Shown one piece after another: positions 24,156 to 33,569 of a stretch of DNA of 64,000 nt (the stretch's first letter is position 1; every line of letters starts with the position of its first letter). The notes beneath the pieces were generated by a model. That model worked only from the letters and a program-made list of their open reading frames with translations. It ran no database searches and had not been told where the DNA came from. The DNA is taken from the NCBI RefSeq assembly GCF_011397635.1, contig NC_064754.1, positions 29,864,543-29,928,542 on the forward strand, given 5' to 3'. The position numbers and the translations under genes are program-made. This DNA is from Epinephelus fuscoguttatus. Its lineage: Eukaryota; Chordata; Actinopteri; Perciformes; Serranidae.

Positions 24156-27100
24156 AACCATTTTCCAGTCCTTCTAAAGATAGAGCCCATTTCCCAAAAG
24201 TGACACCCACCTGTTGTCCTTGTTTAACAAGGTCATCACTCCTCTGTTTTAGATCTTCATCTCACACAGTTGTTTAACTTCTGGCACAGCTCCTCATGCA
24301 AAACAATTCTGCTTTTTTTTCTCTTCCCACCTCCACCTCAGCAGCATACTCCGGTCCACGACACCCTCCAGGTCTGAGGGATCTGAGGAGCCGTTGCCTC
24401 CTCCAGAGCTGACAGCGGACACCAGCGGGTCCACACAGGATGAGGGTGACCCATCTGCACGCACCCAGGCTGCTAAACCAAGCAGATCTGATCCAGGCAA
24501 GGTGCCCAAGTGGCTCAAGCTTCCAGGTGAGGACAGGACAGGATGTAATCTACGCAGACTAAAATACTCACATAACATCTGTCTTTGGCAATCCAAACAC
24601 ATGTGGATAGCACTGAATACAAGTGTAAAACACCACCAAGATACATTGGGATCCGATCACTCGAACCACTATTCAAGGTGGTCACTGACACATTTGATCA
24701 CTTTATCTTTTATCTTTTGTAGTGCAAATGCTAACGCACCCTAATGCGTTCCCAACAAAGACTATGTCATCAGTGCAGGACATGGTAGTTGTTTTGGTAA
24801 CAGTGTGACTGTTAATAACTAATTTACCATGAGTTCAATGAAGCGTTACCATCATCATTTTGCCCTATGGAAGGAAACATTTTGAATTCTGCTGACAGCG
24901 ATGTCTCCAGCTGTACCGACATAACTGCTAATGTGACTAGCAAACATGCTACAGAGCAGCTAGCAAGAGTGTGGGGTCCTTCAACTTTCAAACATAAGTG
25001 ACGTAGACAGTAACAAAATCTGTACAAAAGTGGTCAGCTGGAGATGCACGATAGACACAGGTGTGACTCTCGACGTGTCTCAGCTGTCTACTTTGCACAG
25101 GATAAGTGAAGTCTGTATTGTACTGGGATATACTGACATTATCCCCTACAAATGATGCGCAGAAAACAGAAAACCTAAACAGAACCTTTAATCACAGAGA
25201 TGCTGATTTGAATGGGACTAATGTTATCACATGACCTCTGTGTTTGGTGAAATATGGTAGGTAGTTTGTGGTGAAATTTTTATTTGACAAATGACAGACA
25301 TGGCAGATTCAGACAAAATTAAGATCACAGACAACCTCTGCAATTATTACAAATTACCAGAGGCCCAGACACTTTCGATATGGTACCCTTGGAACCAAAA
25401 GAAAGGCGCTCTGAAATGCTTTTTTTGTGCTCCGTATTAGAATATATGCTGTTGACATAACCTGGCTGAAATTAAGCTTGAAGATCCACTCATTACTAAA
25501 AGTATATGTCATATAAACACTAAAGTAATGGTCAGAGTTGTCATATAGAATATTTAAGGTGTGTTGACTGATTCACATCTTCACCTCATGCATTGAGTAA
25601 CATTACAAGTAAATGTTCCACCTCAAAAGTTGTCGGCAGTTGACCCAGTGCTTTAAGTTTTTCTCCGACTCCAGCTGCTGTGAGAGGCAGCAAAACATCC
25701 TTTCATTTTATAGTTAGTTTACTAATAAATTTCTCCATGGTATGAACAGTGGTTACATGAGCCTCAAAACCAGCCACAACTCAGCCCTGAGCAGAGTGAC
25801 CGTCAACAGACTGCAGTGTTCACAGCTCCACCTTTCAGTGCCAGATCGGCGTGCTAGGTACCCCAACAGAGGGGGGGACCAAAAATGGGGACAGTACGGA
25901 ACGTTTCATTTGGTACCATCCACAACTTTTCACAGTGGAAACTGAAAAAAAGCGCACTAAACCGTACCGTACCGTTCGGTGGAAACGGGGCTATAAAGTC
26001 AGTTTCACATCAATGGTGTAGTTCATTTGATCCACACCGTTAAAAACTGAGACATTGCTGCCTTTTAGTTCTGGTCCAGTTTATAGTCACACTGGCTTTT
26101 AATTAAATAAAAAAAGTTCTGTGAACACAGTCACGCAGACTGATGGGTAACACACTGACGGGACAGTTACAGTGACTGTTCATCCTGCAACATCAGCACT
26201 ACATGTGGTGACACTTACTCACGCTCTCCCGTCAGGCTTTTGGAGGGGTCTGAATGATTGCCTCTGGCTGTCTTTTTGACCTCCTCATCACGACATTCTG
26301 TGACATCGGTCACACTTGGCTGTTTGGCAGATGATGCTGTCCCTGGTCCAGTTCTGAAGTACACATGGGAGATGTTTTCGCCTGTCAGGAATCTGTTTCC
26401 TCCGTGGCAGCAAAACATGTTACACAAGCCACCAGAAACTCCTCGAAGTCAAGCTGGGCTTCATAAACACTCACAGAGCTCACTTACTGTAACTGACACA
26501 CTTTAAACAGACTTTAAGGAAATTATGAGCCGAGCAACACTTGAGACTGCAAACAACCCATAATGCAACACTCTCAGTAGGAGCCGGCATTGCACCAGAA
26601 TTCTGGTGTAACTCTATTGTTGTAAATATGTAATTGTTTAGTCGTCAAATATAATATGACCCCTCTTTGTCAAACGTAGTTTCCAGGAAGAAACAATCAT
26701 CTCATATTCAGGTCAATACAGTATTTTACAGGCATTGCTTCCTTGACAGTTCATCATTTAAGTGTGTTGCTTTAAAGGAAAATGTCACCCACAAAATGAC
26801 TATTTGTGAATTAACCAGTCGTGCTGAGTTACCTTGAATTTGTGAAGAAAACTTTGTTTTCCTCACATGACCCCACAGAAAAAAGTGAACACATTTAACA
26901 ACAGCAAAACTATATCAAAACATCCTTTGACAAACTCTCATCCAACTCGTCCACTATAATCCAGAGTCCTGCACTGGGACAGGTACCCGCAAAAACAGCT
27001 GATTTTGTGGGTGGTTTTTAAAAAACAATTTTTTCCCGGGTTCAGATCTGGGTGGAAAAAATAACATGCGGGTCGGATCACGGGTTTTAGATAAACACAT

Positions 27101-29800
27101 CAGTCATTAGTTCAGTAAACTACAGATAACTATCTTGGTCATTATTTACTCTCTGAGGATCGCCTCCGCTATTTCGCAACGGTCATTGGCTCAGCTGTTT
27201 ACATGCGTTTCACCATCTAATACCACAATTTGTGATTGGACGACAGAATCAACATGGCTGCCACCGTCTAACAAGCGCCACTTCCAAAACAAAATAATTA
27301 TTTAGGTATTTGAGAAATAAGTGGATAAAACGTATAACTATCACTTTATAATGTTTCTGAAGTGTTTCCCTGATGGATTGCTTCTCTCCTCGATGGATTC
27401 TAAAAACACGTGACGGCTTGTAACTGCTGAACGTCGCTCTGGACAGAAAGTGAGTCTGTTATTACACATGTAAAGTTCCTTTACATAGACTAAAAGTTTA
27501 AAAGCATTAAACGTAACAAACGAGTGCTTTTACACTCGTATGGGAGAAGAACACAGAGGGTTGATGATGGAGCTGAAGTCAGGTTTTTATTGTGAGAGCT
27601 GCTTCATTCAGGTCGTTGTTTACTTACTGGCACCTTAACTGTGGCGATATGCTGTTCAGTATTCAGCCAATATGACCCAAAATGACTACTTTAAATCCGG
27701 GTTACGGGTCGGGCTGCGGGTCGTGTTTCAACGGGTCGGACCGGGTTGCGGTATTAATTGGCCTGATGCGCGGGTTTGCGGTTCGGGTGCGGGTTTGTAC
27801 GTCCCCGGGTCAGGTTGGGGCGGATCTTGAAAACTGGACCTGTGCAGGACTCTGCTATAATCCAGGTCTCATTTATCCAATCGTATGCTCAGCACTTGCA
27901 TTTGCATTTGTTCAGGAAGTACTGAGCACACGTCTGGATAAATTAGACTTGGATTATACTACACAAGTTGTGTGAGAGTTTGTAGACGGATGTTTTGATA
28001 TAGGGACGATCAAGTTTTTTTTTTTTTTGCCCCCAATCTCGAGCCAAGTTCTTTAATATTGAGTATCTGCCAAGTCCCGGTCCGCTACTTCTCTTTCCTA
28101 GATTATTCAGCTGCACACTGCACACTTTAAGTACTTTAAAGTTATTAAAATCAATCCCGTGTATATGCTGAAAAATTGAATAGCTCTACAATGCATGAAG
28201 AAAAAAAATACCTGCATCAAAGCTGTTCCTTAATGTTTTATTATTATTATTATTCTTTTTTAAATAAAGTTTAAAATAACAAACACACTTTAATCTTTTG
28301 GCCTTGTCGCTGTCTCGAGGGAATTTCTCTGTCCCTATAAGAGAGTTTCCTCTAGTGTTTGTTGCTTCGATTGAACCTTTTGCCTGAGTTACCTAAACAT
28401 AAAGTGATCTGTTCACTGTTTATTATCGTCATCTGTACATCTTTTTTTTTTTTTTTTTAAAGATATTTTTTAGGGCATTTTGCCTTTATTGTACAGGACA
28501 GGTAAGCGTGAGGGGGGAGAGAGAGAAGGGGGACATGCAGCAAAAGGCCACAGGCTGGACTTGAACCCGGGCCGCCGCGGCAACAGCCCCGCACATGGGG
28601 CGCCCGTTCCGCCACCGAGCCACCGACGCCCCATCTGTACATCTTTTGTTCAGGTTACATTAATAAGTTACTCTTATTTGCCGTCATCGCGGAGCTTTTG
28701 TTGCACTTGCATTGGAGTGGGGAGTGTCTGCAGTGAAAACACCTTGCACCACACCATAGAAGACAAACAAGCAAAACACAAGAAGGTTATTGACACTGAG
28801 CTGAAACTGAAACAAGTGCTCATAACTTTGTTTAATAATAATATTGATAATAATAATACATTTTATTTTAAAGACACCTTTCAAAACACCCAGTCTCACC
28901 CTACAGAGCATAAAATAACATACAGAGCAAGATACATGAATTGGCAACACACACATTGTTGCTGTGATAAAACCAGTCAGTTTGAACAGGTGGGTTTTGA
29001 GACAGGACTTGAAGGATGCTATGCTATTGGACTGTCGAATGTGTGAGAGGTAGCGAGTTCCAGAGCCTAGGGGCAGGGCAGCTGAGAGTCTGGTTGTCTG
29101 GTTGAGAGTCAGATAACGGAGAGCAGAAGAGTTTGCGTTGCTTTGCATGAAAGCTTCACGAGTAAAAACACCAGTATGACAGCTGACATAAATCACAGGA
29201 TCAGATCAGGCTCTATGTAGCTCAATATTGCAGATCCTGATCAGTGAAGAAATGCTTTGATCGGCCCTGATATGGATCGTTGAGATCAGATCAGGATATA
29301 TCCTGATGTTGATGTAGTTTTGCTGTTTTTAAACATGGTGCCTGATCAGTCAGTAAATCAATATGTCCACCATTTTTCGATGAGGTATGTGAGAAGAACA
29401 AAGTTTTCTTCCTGAATTTAAGGTAACACCACATGACTGATTTATATACAAATGGTCATTTTGTGGATGAAGTATTCCTTTAATAGTAGTTCAGCTAACT
29501 GAAACAGAATTCTACAGTCACCACATTGTGTGTCTGGTCTGCTTTGTTTTTACACAACAAACAAACCACATCACCAGAGTCCAATTCAAAGATCCACCTT
29601 TTCAGGCGGTTTCGATCCGATTGTTTGGTCTGCGCTGGAGTTCCATTGACAGCTTTCACGTCAGCAAAAACAAAGCACCCTCACACACCCAAAACAGAAA
29701 CAAGTATCGCACCCCTGCAGCCATCCTCCACAGAGATCATGTCCTTTTTATTTGTAGTGAAAGAACAGAAGGCTTTGAGCCACACGATTCCTGTCGTGGT

Positions 29801-29842
<42 letters not shown>

Positions 29843-32591
29843 GCGCACAAACCCCAAAACCGCAGTCAATAGGAAATGGCCTTTAGAAAGCAGAATTCCT
29901 CATGACTCAGAAGATAAGGATGCATTTTAGGATGAACCAATTAGTTCAGGATGGTCACCCCCTCTGGCCCAGGAGACCACTACAGACACTGAGGGCCCAG
30001 GGAGAGAGCCTGGTGCAGGGCCACATCACACAGCACGAGCCCCTGCGGTCTGTCCAGGCACGGCGCTTCTCTGTTGTTCTATTGTGGCGTTTCTGGTGGT
30101 CACTGTATTGATGTTTTTGTTTAGAATAATGCTCCCTTTTCTCTCTCTCTGTCTTGTTTGTGTTTTTGTGCACATTTTATTTTTGGCTGATCTCTGTGTG
30201 TGTCCATGTGCGTCTTTTTAAGAAAGTTGTGGCTGCTTTCTCTTTCATGAGGAGAGTTGAAAGAAAAAGGCTGAAGGGAGGGGGGCTGGATCGGGAATTA
30301 TAGGCTCCATGTGTGGAACCCCACAGTACAGAGGACATTTAAACACGCACATACACACACACCGAGACTGTTTGTCCATGGCTGAAGATGTCCAAAACTT
30401 TAACCTGTCTCATTAGAGATGACATACATAGTATTGGCAGGGATCAAGATTAAAGCCGACACAGTTCCAGTCTTCAGCTGTCTGGTAAATTTCTGGCACG
30501 CCAATAAAGCTGTGGATCTTTTAAAAAATAAAAAGGTTTGTGCTCCTTCTTGCATCATGAGGATTGGCATTGTCTTGATGCCGTGAGACAGTTGAGTTAT
30601 TACATATTGCGCAGGGTATTATGAAAAACAGCCGTGTCTGGATGGTGTTGTGCTTGTTTTTAAATGATTTGCGATGCGTATCCAGTAACTGTTTAAAATT
30701 CAGTAGTGGTCATATATTTCTCTGTGCCCTCTTTAAGCTGGAGATGGCTGAAATCTGGACAAAAAAAAAAAAAAAATAAAAAAATCCCAAAGTGCCGAAT
30801 TTTGAAAATACACCTTGCTCCTTCAGCTCTCCCCTGTTTCTGCTGAGCCCCTCCCAACAGACAACCATGCTCATATACATGTGCTTTATACAGTATTAAG
30901 TTGTATATCATTTTAGAGTTGCGCGAACCTTGACTTGCTCTCTGTTTATCAAACCACAAATGAGACAAGAATTAGCTTGCTAGTGATTCAACGGACACTC
31001 TGCCTCGCTCTTCACTGTTGTGGACTTCTTCCCCAGGAGGAGAGCAGGCAGCAGCTCAAAAGAGGCACCTTCAGTCGGCGACTGTAGCGGCTTGAATTCA
31101 GTCAGCACAAACCCGCCAGCACTGGGTGCCACAGCTAGCCGTTGGTCTAATGGCAGCCATGGAAAGTTCGCTGATCCAGTGGGGAGTCGGGACTGCCTGG
31201 TTCCCCTGAGCTGGGGTTTGCATTGGCCGGGTGCTGGTTGTTGTGGCCACTGACTTGTGGTCCGTCTCCGAAGTGGCAGAGAGTCAGGCGAATGAAACAC
31301 TGAATCAAGGCTCCCGCTAACGTTAGCTACATAAAGTTGAACTTACCCATGAGCCTGTAGCTCTGGTTAGCAAAAGGCTAAATTATTAGCATAGATTTCT
31401 CTTCATCTCTGAAACGCTTCGATGTAGACAAAATTTTGTTTACTATCAGACTCTCTTTTAGATTCTCTGATAGATTTCTGATTAGTCTGTCTTCCTTTTA
31501 TGGGTTGCTATGCAGTTGTTGCCAATGCTGGAATAGTAACTTACTCTGTAGGTTTCTTTGCCATTGAATCAGGCACCATCTGAAGGGACGTGCAGGCACA
31601 TGTGCATTTGTTTAACAGCCAATAGGAACGCCCTCTCTGAAATGAACTGTGATAGGCAAAAGTGTCCTGTCCTCAGGGATGTTTTCTAAAGCCTAAAGAC
31701 AGTGCCAAAAGTAGGCGCTGAAGTCTAGTGTTTTTCTCAGACCACTGAAATTACAATATGCTCAAAGTTTATTATGGGTTTTTGCCCAGTGAAGCCAAAA
31801 TCAAACCACCTACCCCAGCTTTATATGAATGCACATTTAAAGGCATAGTTTTACACTGGGAAAATACGCTCATTGGCTTTGTTGCTGCGAGTCATGTGAG
31901 AAGATTAATGTCACTCTTTCTGTCTCCAGGTACAGCCATGAGACTGTTAGCTTAGCTCAACATACAGACTTACATCAGGGGAAGACACCTGGCTCTGTTC
32001 TAAGGTAGAAAAAAAGAGAACCAGTACCTCTAAAGCTTGCTAATTGACGTGATATATATCGTTGGTTTGATTTGTTCAAAAACCAAAGTGTAAAAATGTC
32101 ATGTTGTGGTTTTGATGGGGGTTACGTACCGCACTACTCCTTGGCCTGTGCGGTGACATCGTAGCTAATGGACCGACATGAGAGTGGTATTGATCTTCTC
32201 ACCAAACCCTCAGAAATAAAGTAAATATGCCGCAAGCAATTCCAAAATGTTGACCTGTTCCTTTAAATTTAGCGGGACTAGATGCATGGATTTCTTGTCG
32301 TGTGTACAAGCTGTTCCCCAGTTTTACAGAATAATTCATTTAAAAAACCAAAGTGTTTATAAATCGCAGCATGTTGGTTACAGCAGAACATCTGGACAGT
32401 GTCAGTGGAGAGATCTCTGGTTTCTGTTTTGTCTCATGTAGTGACAAGACACAATGAGTAAACTATTGTGTAATCCAACATTTACACACTGATATTACAA
32501 TGCTAACTGTTAACACTGTTAACTTGTATTTACTGTTGATCAGCAGAGCTTTTAATTACTGTCTCCTGTTTCCTGCACAGGTAAGAAATAA
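6976..32591 (+). CDS. aspscr1: ASPSCR1/TUG, UBX-domain tether of GLUT4 vesicles (17 coding exons)
   Basis: TUG retains GLUT4 storage vesicles at the Golgi matrix and binds p97/VCP. Exons: 6976-7065, 7292-7347, 7924-8038, 11258-11358, 13504-13552, 13640-13713, 13798-14371, 15853-15912, 16229-16368, 17199-17280, 17385-17451, 17906-17968, 19921-19973, 23639-23690, 23823-23892, 24342-24526, 32581-32591. All junctions are GT-AG and phases agree, giving 613 residues (human about 553). The N-terminal ubiquitin-like domain spans about residues 9-86 ([29 protein letters not shown]). A second ubiquitin-like region follows ([20 protein letters not shown]). A long Ser/Pro-rich exon 7 carries [14 protein letters not shown]. 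The UBX domain lies at about 448-525 ([42 protein letters not shown]). The C-terminus is [11 protein letters not shown]. Exon 7 is longer and more repetitive than in mammals, and I could not recognise the mammalian TUG cleavage region. Confidence 0.95.
7066..11257 (+). other. ASPSCR1 introns 1-3
   Basis: The introns hold old repeats: a SINE-like fragment near 8750-8880 (minus strand, with a CTGACGAAGACCTTAGAGTC-type motif), the Tc1 remnant at 9590-9880 and a further repeat-like stretch near 9890-10030. No additional coding exon was recognised. Intron 3 ends in a short GT run (11220-11234) ahead of the exon 4 acceptor. Confidence 0.5.
9590..9880 (-). mobile_element. Tc1-type transposase remnant in ASPSCR1 intron 3
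   Basis: The minus strand reads [17 protein letters not shown], resembling the WPSQSPDLNPIE motif of Tc1/mariner transposases, but the catalytic glutamate is lost (Cys) and the flanking sequence does not continue as transposase. It is a decayed or non-autonomous copy related to the fragment at 6110-6300. Confidence 0.6.
11359..13503 (+). other. ASPSCR1 intron 4
   Basis: The intron contains a 21-bp exact copy of part of exon 5 near 11514-11534, AT-rich repeat-like DNA at 12420-12890 and a (CA)n microsatellite at 12995-13048. No additional exon was recognised. Confidence 0.5.
12995..13048. repeat. (CA)n microsatellite
   Basis: An essentially pure CA run of about 27 units in ASPSCR1 intron 4, likely polymorphic. 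Confidence 0.95.
14740..15245 (+). mobile_element. Possible DNA-transposon remnant with helicase-like ORF fragment, ASPSCR1 intron 7
   Basis: A 113-codon open frame (14814-15152) contains [20 protein letters not shown], which loosely resembles the start of the RecQ-like helicase proteins carried by some fish DNA transposons (LQRLCL...DV before the Walker A motif). The Walker A motif itself is absent. At 14761-14795 an inverted pair CCAGACA...AGTCTGG marks a small hairpin. The identification is tentative. Confidence 0.3.
17452..17594 (+). repeat. (GT)n microsatellite starting at the exon 11 splice donor
   Basis: A pure GT run from 17452 to about 17512, then degenerate GT-rich sequence to 17594. 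Its first GT is the splice donor of ASPSCR1 exon 11 (CAG then GTGTGT). The run provides many overlapping GT dinucleotides immediately downstream of the exon. Confidence 0.95.
17969..19920 (+). other. ASPSCR1 intron 12
   Basis: Besides dispersed repeat copy A, 18900-19230 shares short blocks with 15550-15740 in intron 8 ('acagcctcaayagcagc' and 'gtctggaccc-gggcaac'-like). This suggests a second interspersed family present twice within the gene. No coding sequence was recognised. Confidence 0.45.
18390..18840. mobile_element. Dispersed repeat, copy A (ASPSCR1 intron 12)
   Basis: The segment is clearly homologous to 52490-52810. Shared blocks include 'catctggcttttgtat', 'ggaaaaggttgtaattggca' and 'gtaccaagtttgaaag', in the same order and at similar spacing, at roughly 75-80% identity by eye. 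It is therefore an interspersed element, although I cannot name the family. Confidence 0.65.
20130..20181. repeat. (CA)n microsatellite
   Basis: CA run with a few CG interruptions in ASPSCR1 intron 13. Others in the same intron are at 20372-20402 (CA), 20791-20838 (GT) and 21320-21366 (CA). Confidence 0.9.
20791..20838. repeat. (GT)n microsatellite
   Basis: A pure GT run of about 24 units in ASPSCR1 intron 13, lying between two CA-rich stretches in the same intron. Confidence 0.9.
20900..21620. repeat. Pyrimidine-rich, CA-repeat-laced tract in intron 13
   Basis: A 700-bp stretch dominated by CT-rich sequence and CA runs on the plus strand. The composition keeps several frames open on both strands, with His/Thr or Ser/Leu-rich translations. 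None of these is gene-like. Confidence 0.7.
21741..21786 (+). repeat. G-rich tract with quadruplex potential
   Basis: The stretch holds at least six runs of three or more guanines separated by single A or C bases on the ASPSCR1 sense strand. It fits the G3+N1-7 quadruplex pattern several times over and would be present in the intron 13 pre-mRNA. Confidence 0.8.
22895..23035 (+). mobile_element. Decayed tRNA-like SINE fragment
   Basis: The sequence reads GGTGCAGTGGTTAGC (A-box-like), then CCTGGTTCAAACT (B-box-like), then the remnant GTGGGTTTTCTacatGTACTCC seen downstream of such boxes in common fish SINEs. It has clear divergence and no identifiable poly(A) or target duplication. It is not a functional tRNA. 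Confidence 0.6.
24106..24153. repeat. (CA)n microsatellite
   Basis: CA-rich run in ASPSCR1 intron 15, following a GT run at 23906-23931 just after exon 15. Confidence 0.85.
25780..25995. mobile_element. Decayed DNA-transposon-like fragment
   Basis: The stretch contains the ACCGTACCGTACCG motif and the phrase 'cagtggaaac' twice, a pattern common at the ends of non-autonomous teleost elements. No matching opposite end with target duplication was found, so the borders are approximate. Confidence 0.35.
26962..27854. mobile_element. hAT-type element with 13-bp TIRs and exact 8-bp target duplication
   Basis: The termini are CAGAGTCCTGCAC (26962-26974) and its inverted copy GTGCAGGACTCTG (27842-27854). 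They are flanked by the direct repeat CTATAATC at 26954-26961 and 27855-27862. An 8-bp duplication with CAG-type ends is diagnostic of the hAT superfamily. The 893-bp interior has no transposase ORF; its right part is GC-rich with repeated 'cgggt' motifs. The element is non-autonomous. Confidence 0.9.
27855..27962. repeat. Near-perfect palindrome (foldback core)
   Basis: ATAATCCA at the left mirrors TGGATTAT at the right. Inside, ATTTATCCA pairs with TGGATAAAT and TGCTCAG pairs with CTGAGCA, around a short centre (gCATTTGCATTTGTTC). It would form a hairpin of about 45 bp per arm. It is the core of the foldback element into which the hAT copy inserted. Confidence 0.8.
28446..28631 (-). mobile_element. 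tRNA-derived SINE with poly(A) tail and 16-bp target duplication
   Basis: On the minus strand the element starts with a tRNA-like head (TGGCTCGGTGGCGGA A-box region, GGTTCAAGTCC B-box) and ends in a poly(A) tail (poly-T at about 28446-28459). The direct repeat CATCTGTACATCTTTT flanks it at 28430-28445 and 28632-28647, the signature of LINE-mediated retroposition. It belongs to a tRNA-related repeat type common in teleosts. Confidence 0.85.
28839..29175 (-). mobile_element. LINE 3' end, reverse-transcriptase C-terminal fragment
   Basis: The minus strand encodes [20 protein letters not shown] then [16 protein letters not shown]. This matches the 'LPxxLR...SFKxxLKTHLF' tail typical of L2-like non-LTR reverse transcriptases. 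The AT-rich TAATAATAAT tract at 28839-28860 is the 3' tail. It is truncated, with no RT catalytic core present. Confidence 0.65.
29804..29840. repeat. (CA)n microsatellite
   Basis: CA run of about 18 units in ASPSCR1 intron 16. Confidence 0.9.
29841..31836 (+). other. Intron 16 of ASPSCR1, repeat-rich remainder
   Basis: No coding exon was recognised. A poly(A) run lies at 30761-30778. An open minus-strand frame at 30980-31300 (Pro/Leu/Ser-rich) has no recognisable domain and is likely transposon-derived or chance. Confidence 0.4.
31837..32266. mobile_element. TTAA-flanked MITE (piggyBac-like) in ASPSCR1 intron 16
   Basis: The left end is TTAAAGGCATAG at 31837-31848; the right end, read inverted from 32266, is TTAAAGGAACAGG. 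Both ends carry TTAA, the piggyBac target. Interior text such as 'gttagcttagctcaacata' and 'ctggctctgttctaaggta' is typical of a very common teleost non-autonomous repeat. There is no ORF. Confidence 0.65.
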
Positions 32592-32920
32592 CGCTGCTGC
32601 TGTGTTGATGGGAGGACCTGCCATGACTGACGTCTGACGAGCTGCGGACTGAGTAGAGCACTTAAACCTTTGCTGCTTTTTTGATAAAGGCTCAATTTTG
32701 AGACAGCAGCGGACTAAATCCATCATGGAAGAAGCCTTAGGTTTTAAAACGGTCAAAGTAATGAGATTAATGACTGCGTAAATAGTGAGTATTTCCTTGC
32801 TGAGAGGATTGCTGTGTTTCATTCCGGCTGGTCTCTGGGAGGAGAGAGTGACGAAGAGGCTGCTTTTATTCAGCAGGTGAAAATGTGGTGCAAATTCAAT
32901 AAAGATTGTTGTACTAAAAG
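32592..32920 (+). other. ASPSCR1 3' UTR and poly(A) signal
   Basis: Follows the stop codon at 32589-32591. A canonical AATAAA lies at 32898-32903 with a T/G-rich stretch downstream (TTGTTGTACTAAAAGTG), giving a short 3' UTR of about 330 bp. Confidence 0.7.
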
Positions 32921-33288
32921 TGACTTATATTGTGTTGAAGTTTATATTATATGCTATCATCCAGTTAGTTTAAAGGCCAAGAACCAACTCTGAACACACC
33001 ACCACAGGTTTGTTTCTTAACTGACTCATTATTGCCTTGTCTTTGGGGACAAAGTAAACATTGCGAACTCAGGATATATAGCTTGTATTTATGACTAAGT
33101 TTTAGCTATTTTTTTAGCAGCAGGAGTCAATCATCATGGTAACAAATCCCCAGCTAAACTGATGCTAAAGTTTCAGCTGGTTGCAAGCTGCCATCCTCAC
33201 CACTAGATACCACTAAATCCCCCTAATTCTTATAAACTGGACCTTTGAAACCTGTGAAAACTGGAAGCAAAATAAAGATATCATACAG

Positions 33289-33569
33289 CAGTGATAGTCA
33301 ACTTCTGGCCCCCGACTATTTTCTAATTCACAGTTCGTTTGTTTTTTACTTTTAATTTACAGAATGCATAAAAAGCATTAAATTACATCTTCAATATCTA
33401 AAAACATGGTAGAGGATCCCCTGGACCAACGATGAAGGTCCACTATCCCTCTAATGTCTTCAAATCCTAGAAACGCCCCTGTGTACATGTGCAGGGCTGC
33501 TGTGACTGGACCCTGGCCTCCTGTCATTTTGTAAAATGGCCCCTGGGTAAAGCAAGTTGAGTATCCCTG
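33289..33569. mobile_element. hAT-type MITE
   Basis: The termini CAGTGATAGTCAACTT (left) and AAGTTGAGTATCCCTG (right) are inverted repeats. The flanks TCATACAG (33281-33288) and GCTTACAG (33570-33577) are a decayed 8-bp duplication. The interior contains the 'ctggcccc' and 'atggcccctgg' pairs typical of short hAT elements. No transposase is present. Confidence 0.7.

Larger units (their letters stand above)
26772..29483. mobile_element. Long-inverted-repeat (foldback) element, TTAA-flanked, carrying nested inserts
   Basis: The left end (TTAA at 26772-26775, then AGGAAAATGTCACCCAC...) and the right end (TTAA at 29480-29483, inverted) share about 110 bp of imperfect terminal inverted repeat. 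The arms continue inward: 26900-26960 pairs with 27945-28000, and the 26885 region pairs with 29318-29335. TTAA ends suggest a piggyBac-like non-autonomous element. It is interrupted by a hAT insert (26962-27854) and by unrelated DNA (about 28003-29310) that contains a SINE and a LINE tail. It lies in ASPSCR1 intron 16. Confidence 0.65.

Noticed and set aside
17373..24277. Val/Cys- or His/Thr-rich ORFs
   Set aside because: These are translations of (GT)n/(CA)n microsatellites.
28446..28631. tRNA gene on the minus strand
   Set aside because: A and B boxes are present, but the body is extended, ends in poly(A) and is bounded by a target duplication; it is a SINE.
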